Positions 38,392 to 47,375 of a stretch of 64,000 nucleotides of DNA are shown piece after piece. Both the position numbers and the translations under genes were made by a program. Below the pieces are notes generated by a model. That model worked only from the letters and a program-made list of their open reading frames with translations, had not been told where the DNA came from and made no database searches. Numbering within the stretch: position 1 is the stretch's first letter; every line of letters begins with the position of its first letter. The stretch is from JAIQFF01 sp963788505 (GTDB lineage Bacteria > Acidobacteriota > Terriglobia > Terriglobales > Acidobacteriaceae), in contig CAWBGY010000007.1 in assembly GCA_963788505.1 (NCBI GenBank), positions 124,001 to 188,000 of the forward strand, in the 5' to 3' direction.

Positions 38392-39159
38392 ATGCCGAAT
38401 AACGTAAAAGTCCTGCTGGTGGACGACAACCCCATGGTCCTGGGACTGTTGCAGGGCGCCCTGACTCCGCTGGCCCAGGTGATCACCTCCAATGACACGG
38501 CCGATGCCTTGCTGAAAGCGGTCGATGATCCTCCCGACCTGCTGGTCAGCGACTACCGCATGCCGGGTATGGATGGCCACCAGTTAATCGAGCGGCTGAG
38601 GAGCCGTCCCAAGACCGCGGGCATTGCCGTGATTTTGCTGGCCAGCAAGGCTGACATCACGGAAAAGCTTTCCAGCCAGGAGCCAGTCGATGATTTCGTC
38701 GAAAAGCCGTTTTTCCTGAAGGAAGCCACGCAACGCATCAAGCGTGTGATCGACAAGATTTCGCTGGAGAAAATGGCCAAGACCGCGCCCTCTGACGGCG
38801 TATTGCGCGGCAGCCTGGCGCAGATGAACGTCATCGACCTGGTGCAATCGCTCGAAATGGGACGCAAGAGCTGCGCCCTTACCCTCACCAGCGAACGCGA
38901 CAAGTGTGAAATGTACTTCACCGAGGGCCAGGTCACCCACGCCGCCTACGGTTCACTCACCGGCGATAAGGCAGTCTTCAAGGTCTTGAGCTGGACGGGC
39001 GGCAATTTCCAGATCAACTTCGAAGGCAAGACCAGCAAGCAAACCACCACGCTGAATACCCAGGGCCTGCTGATGGAAGGCCTGCGCATGCTCGACGAAT
39101 CCAAGCGGGATGATGGCGGCGCCGAGGAAGAAGAGGAAGATGTCCTCCTCGACTCCTGA
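38392..39159 (+). CDS. Response regulator with C-terminal DUF4388 domain
   Basis: A 255-residue protein. The receiver (about 5-125) has a full site: Asp11/Asp12 (LLVDDN), phosphoacceptor Asp54 (VSDYRMPGMDG), Ser85 and Lys105 (VEKPF). Residues about 135-228 are a DUF4388/PatA-like domain (LRGSLAQMNVIDLVQSLEMGRKSCALTL, EMYFTEGQVTHAAYG). The tail is acidic (AEEEEED). There is no DNA-binding domain. It sits between moaC and mogA and its end overlaps mogA by 20 bases, so it is co-expressed with cofactor synthesis; the sensor kinase is elsewhere. Confidence 0.9.
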   Translation: MPNNVKVLLVDDNPMVLGLLQGALTPLAQVITSNDTADALLKAVDDPPDLLVSDYRMPGMDGHQLIERLRSRPKTAGIAVILLASKADITEKLSSQEPVDDFVEKPFFLKEATQRIKRVIDKISLEKMAKTAPSDGVLRGSLAQMNVIDLVQSLEMGRKSCALTLTSERDKCEMYFTEGQVTHAAYGSLTGDKAVFKVLSWTGGNFQINFEGKTSKQTTTLNTQGLLMEGLRMLDESKRDDGGAEEEEEDVLLDS

Positions 39160-39655
39160 AGCCTCGATTCCTCAAAGTCTGACCGCAGCCGTCCTCACCG
39201 TCAGCGATTCCTCAGCCCGCGGCGAACGCGCCGATCTTTCCGGTCCGGCGGTGGCGGAGATTCTCCAGCGGAAAAACTTTGTGGTAGTCGCAACGGAAGT
39301 CGTGACTGACGATCAGCCGGCCATTCAAGAGGCGATCCTCCGGCTGGCCCGCAAGGCCCGTCTGGTAGCCACAACCGGGGGCACCGGAATCGCCGAGCGT
39401 GACGTGACTCCCGAAGCCACCCGCGCCGTCTGCACCCGCCTCCTCGAAGGCGTCGCCGAACGCATGCGCTTCGAGGGCTCCAGGAAGACTCCAATGGCGG
39501 CACTCAGCCGGGCCCTCTGCGGAGTGCTTGAGAGGTCGCTGGTCCTGAACCTGCCTGGAAGTCCCCGCGGCGCCGCCGAATCGCTGGAGGCCGTAGTCGA
39601 CCTCCTGCCGCATGCCCTGCAACTGTTGGCTGGAAATACAAAACATTCCGCGTAA
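39140..39655 (+). CDS. mogA: Molybdopterin adenylyltransferase (MogA/MoaB family)
   Basis: Activates molybdopterin with ATP before MoeA inserts the metal. It has 171 residues: AAVLTVSDSSARGERADLSG, the nucleotide-binding TTGGTGIAERDVTPEAT, and LNLPGSPRGAAESLEAVVDLLPHAL. The ATG at 39140 lies inside the end of the response-regulator gene with GGAAG just upstream, a coupled arrangement. With moeA and moaC this gives three of the late cofactor genes in 3.3 kb. Confidence 0.94.
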   Translation: MSSSTPEASIPQSLTAAVLTVSDSSARGERADLSGPAVAEILQRKNFVVVATEVVTDDQPAIQEAILRLARKARLVATTGGTGIAERDVTPEATRAVCTRLLEGVAERMRFEGSRKTPMAALSRALCGVLERSLVLNLPGSPRGAAESLEAVVDLLPHALQLLAGNTKHSA

Positions 39656-39773
39656 TGTAGGCGCGAGCGCCCCGCTCGTGCGGCGTGATTCCTGAAGCTG
39701 CCAAATTAGGGTTGCCCCAATACCGGCGGGTGCATCCAAGCCCTCCGCACGAACTGGTCGCTCGCGCCTGCAT
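39656..39773. repeat. Paired family A palindrome, diverged right arm
   Basis: The left arm starts right after the mogA stop (39656). The right arm (39745-39773) has the substitution GAACTGGTCGC in place of GAGCGGGACGC, showing decay of an old copy. Confidence 0.8.
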
Positions 39774-39808
39774 TCAACCCGGTTCGCGTACACTGCTAGT
39801 CTTACGAC

Positions 39809-40420
39809 TTGGAAACCATCAAGCACATAATCCTGCGTTACACCGCGTTCCTCTGGGCGCTGCTGAAGCCCCTGGGCGTGTGGGGAGTTTTTGTCATCGC
39901 TGCCCTCGACGGCGCTGCCCTGGGGTTGCCCATGGACCCTATCGTGGCCACCTATGTGTACGAAAATCGCTCGCATTTCTTGCTGTACGTGCTCATGGCC
40001 GCGGCCGGATCGGCGCTGGGCAGCATTGTGATTTACGCCATCGGCTACATCGGCGGCGAGCAATTGCTTCGCAAACGCATCTCGCCGGAGAGATTCGAAA
40101 GGTTCCACCTGGCTTTCGAAAAGCACCCTTTCTGGAGCCTCATGTTTCCTGCCATGCTGCCTCCACCCACGCCCTTCAAGCTGTTCGCGCTCACCGCCGC
40201 AGCCTCGGAGATGCGGTTCAGCCACTTCCTGCTGGCCGTCTTCTCCGGCCGCTGCGTGCGCTTCCTGGTGCTTTCCCTGCTCACACTGAAGTTCGGCCCC
40301 CAGTTCGTACAAATCTCAGGAACCATTTTCCACAAGCATTGGTCACTGGTACTTGGGGCGGTGGCCGTAGGATTGGCCATCTGGCTGGTATTAATCAGGC
40401 GGAAGAAACGGAACATGTAG
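39809..40420 (+). CDS. VTT/DedA-family membrane protein (YqaA-like)
   Basis: A 203-residue membrane protein with about five helices and the VTT core: GVFVIAALDGAALGLPMDPIVATYV, AAAGSALGSIVIYAIGYIGGEQLLRK, and MLPPPTPFKLFALTAAASEMRFSHFLLAVFSGRCVRF. Relatives are lipid scramblases or flippases for carrier lipids and phospholipids. It uses a TTG start with no clear ribosome site; TACACT at 39789-39794 may be its -10. Its TAG stop is part of the following family A repeat. Confidence 0.85.
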   Translation: METIKHIILRYTAFLWALLKPLGVWGVFVIAALDGAALGLPMDPIVATYVYENRSHFLLYVLMAAAGSALGSIVIYAIGYIGGEQLLRKRISPERFERFHLAFEKHPFWSLMFPAMLPPPTPFKLFALTAAASEMRFSHFLLAVFSGRCVRFLVLSLLTLKFGPQFVQISGTIFHKHWSLVLGAVAVGLAIWLVLIRRKKRNM

Positions 40421-40443
40421 GCGCGAGCGTCCCGCTCGTGCGG
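40416..40443. repeat. Single family A arm overlapping a stop codon
   Basis: TGTAGGCGCGAGCGTCCCGC and onward; the TAG at 40418-40420 is the stop of the VTT gene. No inverted partner is present. Confidence 0.8.
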
Positions 40444-40488
40444 GAGCGGATGAAACGCTGCCAGAGGGATTTCGGAATTGAAGCGCAG

Positions 40489-41016
40489 CTAGGCCGCAGC
40501 CGTATGGTCGCCCTGGCCGGACGCTCGAGACAACGCCGCCAGCACCACCGGCGTGGCAAAAAAGACCGACGTAAACAGCAAATCCCCTTCCACCGCGTGC
40601 CGGAAGAACGGTAAAGCCAGGGCGTAGGAAGTCATCAGCCCGCCGAAGTTCTTGGGATACATGTCGTACGCCGCCCACACCGCAAAATTGCTGACCACAA
40701 AGAAAGAAATCGAGCTGGCCAGTGCCGCCCCGATCACGGGAAGCGGCTTGGCGTCCGCTCTCAGCCGCGTTCCCAGCCACAATATCGCCGCGTACCAAGC
40801 CCACGTCACGAAATGGTCCCAAACAAACGGGTAGGCGTAAACCACCTTGGTAAGAACGACGTCTGAAGCCATCATCGCCACCAGCGGCACCCACAGGAAG
40901 CGGCGTGAACCGCGCGCCCCGAAGAAGAGCAGTGCTGCGGCTACCGGGGTAAAAGTCCAGGGATGCGGGATGAACCGAACCGCGATGGCGAGCGCCAGAA
41001 ATAAGTAAGCCAGCAT
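40489..41016 (-). CDS. DUF6580-like integral membrane protein
   Basis: A 175-residue protein with five or six helices: IAVRFIPHPWTFTPVAAALLFFGARG at the front, then VAMMASDVVLTKVVY and ISFFVVSNFAVWAAYDMYP. This pattern is typical of DUF6580 proteins, possible transporters of unknown substrate. The ATG at 41016 has GAGGTG 4 bases upstream. It is convergent with the VTT gene. Confidence 0.72.
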   Translation of the reverse strand: MLAYLFLALAIAVRFIPHPWTFTPVAAALLFFGARGSRRFLWVPLVAMMASDVVLTKVVYAYPFVWDHFVTWAWYAAILWLGTRLRADAKPLPVIGAALASSISFFVVSNFAVWAAYDMYPKNFGGLMTSYALALPFFRHAVEGDLLFTSVFFATPVVLAALSRASGQGDHTAAA

Positions 41017-41097
41017 GATCACCTCAACATTCTCGAGCAATGATTGTGGCGCGACCAGAGCGCCGCGTCAAGCCAGACATTCGACCGAAGTGATGGC

Positions 41098-41190
41098 GTG
41101 GCGCGGGCGCCCTCGCCCGCGGCTTTTGACTTTGATTTCGGGCTCTCAAGTTTACCGGCGGCCAAACGCGGGCGAGGGCGCCCGCGCCAC
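41098..41190. repeat. Paired inverted palindrome, family B
   Basis: Arms 41098-41121 and 41167-41190 are perfectly complementary over 24 bases. The loop contains CTTTTGACTTTGA, which also occurs in the loops of the family C copies at 50115-50195 and 57885-57957, tying the two families together. Confidence 0.9.
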
Positions 41191-41196
41191 ACCATC

Positions 41197-42231
41197 TTAC
41201 GGCTTGCTTGGAACACGCCCGCGCGATCCAAAGGCCTCGCGGACAACATTCAGGGACCGGTCAAGCTGCACGCTGGCTCCCAGAACGTTCCTGCGCGTCT
41301 GGCTCGGATCGTAATAACGCAGGTCCCGGAAGCGAACGATGTAACCCGATTCGATCTGCTCAGTTTCAACCACCGGATATTGCGCCCAATCCAGATAAAC
41401 CCGTCCCAGGTAGCTGCGCTTGGCGGCCAGCGTCACTGGAGTCTCTTCCGGCTTCCTGCGGATTTGCATGTTCCCCCCGGGATCAGCGTCGGGGATGGAA
41501 GAGTCCACCAGCATGGTGGCGAAGAAATTCGGGGTTTCGACCACGCCATCCCACCGAAACGGATTCAGCCAATAGGGATACGCAGAAACCCGTACCGGAT
41601 CAACCCCGTCATAGAGACGGGAATCGAGCGCGTTGACTGCCCGGCGGTGCTCATAGTCCCGCACGCCCCACACTGCGATCACGCCCAGCAGCGCCACAAC
41701 CGCGGCGAGACGTCCGGGCGGACCTTTGCGGCGCACCCCGATCTCGTCGTTGATCAGCGAGAACAGTCCGGGCACTACCAGGCCGCCGACCAGCAAAATG
41801 AGGAGCACCGGCTCCACGATGAATACGATGTCCCACGAATACCACTTCTCGGAAAATGGCCAGAACGGCCGCACCCCGTAGTTATTGGTGAAGTCGAGCA
41901 GAATGTGCGTAAGCCCGGCGAGATACGCGAGCAGAAACAGCAGGCCCCAGCGCGGCGGCAGATTCGGATCTTTCACCTTACGCCCGCGCAGTCGCCAGAT
42001 GAAATACATGAGCCCAACCACCAGCGCTTGCACCAAAATAAGCCCAAGGAAGGAATGGGTGAAGCCGCGGTGATGGGCAAAACCAAAAACCGGGTCCTTG
42101 AAACTGCCGGCGATGTCGATGTCAGGCGCTTCCGCCGCCAACGTCATCGTAGCCGTAGCCAGTGCCGTCTTCCGGTTGAACCCGGTGCGGGCGAGGCAGG
42201 CTCCGGTCAGAAAGTGAGTAACAGGCTCCAA
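41197..42231 (-). CDS. DUF457 (YdjM-type) membrane-bound metal-dependent hydrolase
   Basis: A 344-residue protein. The N-terminal hydrolase part has EPVTHFLTGACLARTGFNRKT, AAEAPDIDIAGSF and HHRGFTHSFLGL (His/Asp metal ligands), then several helices (LILVQALVVGLMYFIW, LLFLLAYLAGLTHILLDFTNNYG) and a large extracytoplasmic C-terminal domain (about 200-344). Substrates are unknown; some relatives are induced by DNA damage. The TTG at 42231 gives the family N-terminus; the ATG at 42261 would add ten residues. Confidence 0.8.
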   Translation of the reverse strand: MEPVTHFLTGACLARTGFNRKTALATATMTLAAEAPDIDIAGSFKDPVFGFAHHRGFTHSFLGLILVQALVVGLMYFIWRLRGRKVKDPNLPPRWGLLFLLAYLAGLTHILLDFTNNYGVRPFWPFSEKWYSWDIVFIVEPVLLILLVGGLVVPGLFSLINDEIGVRRKGPPGRLAAVVALLGVIAVWGVRDYEHRRAVNALDSRLYDGVDPVRVSAYPYWLNPFRWDGVVETPNFFATMLVDSSIPDADPGGNMQIRRKPEETPVTLAAKRSYLGRVYLDWAQYPVVETEQIESGYIVRFRDLRYYDPSQTRRNVLGASVQLDRSLNVVREAFGSRGRVPSKP

Positions 42232-42274
42232 AGTTTTATTGTATCGCCAGCATTTGCCCATGCGGGGCGGACAC

Positions 42275-43204
42275 TCACGGGAACAGCAATTTCAGCGCGT
42301 CGGGCACGATGCTGATTGCCGCCGGCAGCGTGCCCAGCAATTCGCCGTCGGCTTCCACAAAGATACGGGAATCCGCGGCCGCATTGATTCGCGCCCGGCA
42401 ATCTATCTTCAATCCATCGACCAGATCGATTCCGTCCACCTGCCACCGTGCCCCTACCAGCCCGCGCACGATGTAACTCAGATAGGCCAGCCGGCTGCGG
42501 GTACGAAAAAGTACCAGCCGCAAATCGTTGCGGTCGAGCGCAGCCCCCGGCGCCAGCTCGCGCAGCACCCCTCCAAAGTTCCGGATACGGACCGCCAGCA
42601 GTTGAGAAACCTCCGTCGGCGAATTCCCCTGCATCTCCACCGCAAACTTTTCCATGGGATGAGTGAGCCACAGGCGCGTAGCTTTGGCGTAGTAGGCGGC
42701 CATGCCCAGGTGGCCTTTGACCATGGGGTTCAGCTTGTAGAACAGATGCGCATCCGCGCCGATGCCGGCCGCGACCGTGAAGAACCGGGAGCCGCGATTG
42801 CCTTCGAGATCGGTATATTCCACTCGGCCCAGGGCAATCCGCCGGGGCGTGGCAGTCAGAAGTGCCCGAGCCGCGCCTCTCGGAGAAAGCGGCAACCGGA
42901 GATCGTGCGCCAGGGCATTGGCTGTTCCCAGGGGGATGATGCCCAAAGCGACGGCGCTTCCCACCATGCCCTGCAGAACGTCATGCGCCGTGCCATCGCC
43001 TCCGCAGGCCACGATGGTGTCACAACCCTGAGCGATAGCCTGGCGCGCCTGTTCGCCCGCGTCGGCCTGTCCCCGGGTGGGCTCAGCCGCCGCCTCGACC
43101 CCGGCCTGGCGCAACACGGCCAAAGCCGCTGCAACGTCCGCCAGCCGCCGCGTACGGCGCCGGCCGGAGAGCGGGTTGTAGAAGAGAGCGGCCTTGCGCA
43201 TCAA
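42275..43204 (-). CDS. Diacylglycerol/lipid kinase family protein (YegS-like)
   Basis: A 309-residue lipid kinase. Nucleotide-binding motifs are ALFYNPLSGRRRTRRL, VACGGDGTAHDVLQGM and LGIIPLGTANALAHDL. Further on, FFTVAAGIGADAHLFY and FVEADGELLGTLP complete the fold. Members phosphorylate diacylglycerol, phosphatidylglycerol or long-chain bases; the substrate here is unknown. It starts with two Met codons, so the start could be 3 bases later. Confidence 0.9.
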   Translation of the reverse strand: MMRKAALFYNPLSGRRRTRRLADVAAALAVLRQAGVEAAAEPTRGQADAGEQARQAIAQGCDTIVACGGDGTAHDVLQGMVGSAVALGIIPLGTANALAHDLRLPLSPRGAARALLTATPRRIALGRVEYTDLEGNRGSRFFTVAAGIGADAHLFYKLNPMVKGHLGMAAYYAKATRLWLTHPMEKFAVEMQGNSPTEVSQLLAVRIRNFGGVLRELAPGAALDRNDLRLVLFRTRSRLAYLSYIVRGLVGARWQVDGIDLVDGLKIDCRARINAAADSRIFVEADGELLGTLPAAISIVPDALKLLFP

Positions 43205-43329
43205 GATTGAGAATGGAAATCACAATGGATTGTACTGGAAGGGGATGCAGGTCCTGGGCATCCCGGTTGCGCCTTCGGTCCCTTTTTACTAACCTATCCC
43301 TACTTGGGGCCCTTCACGCGCTGCATCTT

Positions 43330-43399
43330 TCAGTCGATCTTTTTTCAATCGATCTTTCTCGATAGATTTTTTGCAGTTGATCTTTTTTAGTCGATCTTT
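43330..43399. repeat. Short tandem repeat in a 5' leader
   Basis: Four to five imperfect copies of a 14-15 base unit, GTCGATCTTTTTT with variants (AATCGATCTTTCT, GATAGATTTTTTG, AGTTGATCTTTTTT). It ends directly at the ribosome site (GGAAGGAG, about 43400) of the TPR gene. Copy number could change the leader length. Confidence 0.75.
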
Positions 43400-43414
43400 G
43401 GAAGGAGCACTGCC

Positions 43415-45058
43415 ATGAGAACCTGGCTCTCGTTTTTGCTCGCCCTGTTGCTGAGCGGCATGGTCGCAGCTCAGAGTCATCCCACTCACACTCAGCCGAA
43501 GCCGGCCACGCTGATGACCGGACTGGGAGACCTGCATCATCCGGTAAGCACCAAGAATCCACAGGCACAGCAATTCTTTGATCAGGGCTTGCGTCTGATC
43601 TACGCCTTCAACCACGATGAAGCGGCCCGTTCTTTTCAACGCGCCGCCGATCTCGATCCCAAGCTGGCCATGGCCTACTGGGGAGTCGCTGAAGCGGTGG
43701 GACCGAACTACAACGACCCCGCCAGCGACGAGCGCTTCGCCGCGGCCCATAACGCCATCCAGAAGGCGGTTGATCTGTCAGCCGATGCTTCACCCGCCGA
43801 GCAGGCCTACATTCATGCTATGGCGCTGCGATTCCCGGCCGATCCCAAAGCCGATCGCAGGCAGGCGGCCGAGGCTTACCACGACGCCATGCGCGAGGTG
43901 GTCAAGAATTTTCCGGATGACCTGGATGCAGCCACTCTGTTTGCCGAGTCTGGCATGACCCTGAATCCCTGGGGCCTGTGGCGCCTGGATGGGACCCCGG
44001 CGGCCGGCACCGAAGAGATCGTCGCCACGCTGGAGTCGGTGATAAAACGCGATCCCAACCATATGGGCGCCATCCACTACTACATTCATTCCGTCGAAGC
44101 CTCGGCATCTCCGGAACGGGCACTGGCGGCCGCGAACCGCCTGGCCGCCATGGCGCCAGCGGCCGGACACCTGGTCCACATGCCGGCCCATGTTTACATT
44201 CGCACTGGCGACTACGCTGCCGCGGTCAAGACCAACCAACTGGCGGCGGCTGCCGATCAAGCCTACATCAAGGCCAGCGGGGCCCAGGGCCTTTACCCGA
44301 TGATGTACTACAGCCACAACCTGCATTTCATCGCCATATGTTCCGCCATGGACGGCGACTATGCGGAGTCCTCCAGGGGCGCCCAGATGCTGGCCGCTCA
44401 TGTGAGACCCCACGTAAAGGACATGCCGCCGCTCGAAGGGTTCCTGACCATTCCCATCGCGGTTAATGTCCGCTTCCACAAGTGGGATGAACTTCTACGA
44501 ATGCCAAAGCCCGATGCGGACATGCAGACCGAGACCGTGTTCTGGCACTTCGCCCACGGCATGGCACTGGCCGCAAAAGGAAAGCCAGATGAAGCGGAGT
44601 CCGATTATCAAGCCGTGGCCGACGCGGAGAAGAACACACCGGAAGATTTGATTTTCGCCATGCCGGTGAACAACAAGACCAAAGACGTCTTGAAGATTGC
44701 CCGAGACGTGTTGGGTGCGAAAATTGCTTTGGCAAGGAAAGATAATGCTGCCGCGATTGCGCAGTTGCGGGAGGCAGTCGCGGTCCAGGACTCCCTGAAA
44801 TACGACGAACCGGAAGATTGGTTCTTCCCGGTCCGCGAGTCTTTGGGCGGGGTGCTCCTGATGAATGGTGACGCCACTGGTGCAGAAGAGGTCTTCCGCG
44901 CTGACCTGGATCGTCACCCGCGCAACCCGCGTTCGCTCTTCGGCCTGGAGCAGGCCCTGAAAGCGCAAAAGCGGGATTACGACGCCGCCTTCGTCGAAAA
45001 AAGATTTCGGGCGGCCTGGAAGGGCAGCCTGCAATTGAAGGTGGAAGACCTGGTGTAG
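43415..45058 (+). CDS. Exported TPR-repeat protein
   Basis: A 547-residue protein with a signal peptide (about 1-19, LSFLLALLLSGMVAA) and a helical repeat body. TPR units: NPQAQQFFDQGLRLIYAFNHDEAARSFQRAADLDP (48-80), further pairs about 105-260, and IALARKDNAAAIAQLREAVAVQD near 445. Conserved-looking segments are PNHMGAIHYYIHSVEAS and PAHVYIRTGDY. No catalytic motif is recognised. It is probably a periplasmic scaffold. It has a strong GGAAGGAG site after the tandem-repeat leader. Confidence 0.75.
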   Translation: MRTWLSFLLALLLSGMVAAQSHPTHTQPKPATLMTGLGDLHHPVSTKNPQAQQFFDQGLRLIYAFNHDEAARSFQRAADLDPKLAMAYWGVAEAVGPNYNDPASDERFAAAHNAIQKAVDLSADASPAEQAYIHAMALRFPADPKADRRQAAEAYHDAMREVVKNFPDDLDAATLFAESGMTLNPWGLWRLDGTPAAGTEEIVATLESVIKRDPNHMGAIHYYIHSVEASASPERALAAANRLAAMAPAAGHLVHMPAHVYIRTGDYAAAVKTNQLAAAADQAYIKASGAQGLYPMMYYSHNLHFIAICSAMDGDYAESSRGAQMLAAHVRPHVKDMPPLEGFLTIPIAVNVRFHKWDELLRMPKPDADMQTETVFWHFAHGMALAAKGKPDEAESDYQAVADAEKNTPEDLIFAMPVNNKTKDVLKIARDVLGAKIALARKDNAAAIAQLREAVAVQDSLKYDEPEDWFFPVRESLGGVLLMNGDATGAEEVFRADLDRHPRNPRSLFGLEQALKAQKRDYDAAFVEKRFRAAWKGSLQLKVEDLV

Positions 45059-45075
45059 CTGCCAATGACTGCGTT

Positions 45076-45179
45076 GGGACAAAATTCGGGCCACGGATGA
45101 ACGCGGATTTTCACGGATCTAAATTTTAAGGGTTGATCCGTGGAAATCCGCGTGAATCCGTGGCCCAGAATTTTGTCCC
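45076..45179. repeat. Long inverted repeat, family H
   Basis: Arms of about 44 bases (45076-45119 and 45135-45179), starting GGGACAAAATTCGGGCCACG, with only a few mismatches and a 15-base AT-rich loop. It lies between the TPR gene and ligA and would form one of the strongest stems in the window. Confidence 0.88.
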
Positions 45180-45220
45180 CACGTGGTCATGGGCTGCTCA
45201 CCCAATATAATCTCTCAGTC

Positions 45221-47243
45221 ATGCCTGCCGCGACCAAGGGAAGCGAAAAAAAGATCGAAGCACTGCGGGACAAGATCCGCCACCACGAGTATCGGTACTA
45301 CGTTCTCGACGATCCCGAAATTTCCGACGCCGAATTCGACCGGCTCATGATTGAGCTGAAGAAGCTCGAAGCCGAACATCCGGAACTGGTGACTCCCGAT
45401 TCTCCCACTCAGCGCGTCGGCGGCAAGCCCCGCGAAGGCTTTGTCAAAGCACCGCACTCCTCGCCCATGCTGTCGCTCGATAACACCTACAGCGAGGATG
45501 AACTCCGCGACTGGGAACGCCGCGTGCACGAACTCACCGGTCGCGAGGAACTCGATTACGTCTGCGAACTGAAGCTCGACGGCATGTCCCTGGCGCTGCA
45601 CTACGAAGACGGCAAGCTGGTCCGTGGCATTACCCGCGGCGACGGAACCATCGGCGAAGACGTCACCCTGAACGTACGCACCGTCCGTTCCATCCCGCTT
45701 TCCATCCCCTTGGCCAAGCTGAAGAAGGCGGGGATTCCCGCCGATTTTGAAGTCCGCGGCGAAATGCTCATGCCCATCGCCGCCTTCAAGAAAATGAACG
45801 AGGATCGTGAACAGAAAGGCCTGTCCACTTTCGCCAATCCACGCAACGCCACCGCCGGGACCGTGCGCCAGCTTGAGCCCAGCATCACGGCAGAGCGCCG
45901 GCTCGACTATTTCACCTACATGCTGCTGAAAGATGGCCGCACCTACTTTGACCGTCACTGGAAAACTCTGGATGCTCTGGCTGCCGCGGGCTTCAAGGTC
46001 AACCAGACGCGCAGGCTGGCGCAAACTTTCGACTCAGATCTGGACATTCATCGAACAGGAAGAGCCCAAGCGCGAAAAACTTCCCTATGAGATCGATGGC
46101 ATTGTCATCAAGGTAGACCGAACCGCGCTACAAGCGGAACTGGGATACACCGGCAAAGCACCTCGCTGGGCCATCGCCTACAAATACGCCGCGCGGTCGG
46201 GCATTACCAGGGTTGAAGATATCCTGGTACAAGTCGGGCGTACGGGAAAACTCACGCCGGTAGCCGCGCTCAAGCCGGTTCCCATCGGCGGTACCACAGT
46301 CAGCCGCGCCACCCTGCACAACATGGACGAAATCGAGCGCCTGGGCGTAAAGATCGGCGACTGGGTGGAAGTTGAGCGCGGCGGCGACGTGATTCCCAAA
46401 GTCACACGCGTAATCGAAGACAAAGACCATCCCCGCGGCCACAAATCGTTCCACATGCCGGAAAGGTGCCCGGTATGCGGAGGCCACGTCGTCCGCACCG
46501 AAGGTGAGGCCGATCATCGCTGCGTCAACGCCAACTGCCCCGCCAAACTGCGCGAAACCATCCTGCACTTCGCCTCCCGCGGGGTCATGAACATCGATGG
46601 GCTGGGCGATGCGCTGGTCACCCAACTTACCGACCGCGGCCTGGTGAAGAATGTCGCGGACATTTACCGGCTGACCAAGGACGATCTCCTGAAACTCGAT
46701 CGTATGGGCGATAAATCCGCCGAGAATGTACTGGAAGAAATCAAGAAGTCGAAGAATCTGCCGCTCGAGCGCGTGATCTACGGCCTGGGCATTCGCATGG
46801 TCGGAGAACGCACAGCGCAGTTCCTCGCCGAGCACTTCGGTTCCATTGACGCGCTGATGAAAGCAGGCGAGGAGGAACTACAGGAAGTGAATGAGGTCGG
46901 CCCTCGCATCGCTCAGAGCATTGTGGAATTCTTCCAGGAACCAAAGAATCGGGCTCTGGTAAAGGATCTGCACGAGCTGAAGTTACGGTTGACGGGGGTA
47001 AAGAAAGAACGCGGCACGGCGCTCGCGGGCAAGACTTTTGTGCTCACCGGCACCTTGGCCCACTTCACCCGCGACGAAGCCAAGAAAATGATCGAAGACG
47101 CCGGCGGCCGGGTCTCCGGCTCAGTCAGCAAGAAAACAGACTACGTCGTGGCCGGCGACGATGCCGGCTCCAAGCTCGACAAAGCCAAGGAGCTGGGAGT
47201 CAAAGTAATCGGGGAGAAAGAAATGCAGGAATTGCTGGGCTAG
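45221..47243 (+). pseudogene. ligA: NAD-dependent DNA ligase LigA, single frameshift
   Basis: Seals nicks in DNA replication and repair, using NAD+. The first frame (45221-46040) covers the Ia and adenylation domains: YRYYVLDDPEISDAEFD, SLDNTYSEDEL, catalytic Lys118 in ELKLDG, GDGTIGEDVT. The rest (to 47243) continues one frame on: LPYEIDGIVIKVD, the OB fold (GRTGKLTPVAAL), a four-Cys zinc finger (CPVCGG, CVNANC), HhH repeats and a C-terminal BRCT (GKTFVLTGTL). Deleting one base near 46036-46041 (for example the T in GACTCAG) restores about 673 residues. LigA is normally essential, so a sequencing error is likelier than a real mutation. A TATAAT ends 9 bases before the ATG. Confidence 0.92.
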
Positions 47244-47251
47244 CAGTGCCT

Positions 47252-47369
47252 GTGTGGGACCGGGTCTCCGACCCGGTCAGGCGGTGCGAAGCACCGCAAG
47301 AAGACTGGATAGAGCCTAAAGCTGCGGCCCTTCGGGCCGCCCGACCGGGTCAGAGACCCGGTCCCACAC
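47252..47369. repeat. Paired inverted palindrome with two inner hairpins, family F
   Basis: Arms 47252-47278 and 47343-47369 (GTGTGGGACCGGGTCTCCGA and complement). Inside are GCGGTGC-GAA-GCACCGC and GCGGCCC-TTC-GGGCCGC. It fills the gap between the convergent ligA and HIT genes. Confidence 0.9.
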
Positions 47370-47375
47370 TCGCAA

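Noticed and set aside
34080..41190. Palindromic arms considered as a CRISPR array
   Set aside because: Units are scattered singly or in inverted pairs at gene ends, with no regular direct spacing, no spacers and no cas genes.
45933..47243. Treating the second ligA frame as a separate gene
   Set aside because: It begins in mid-domain and continues the ligase sequence exactly where the first frame loses it; a frameshift explains both.
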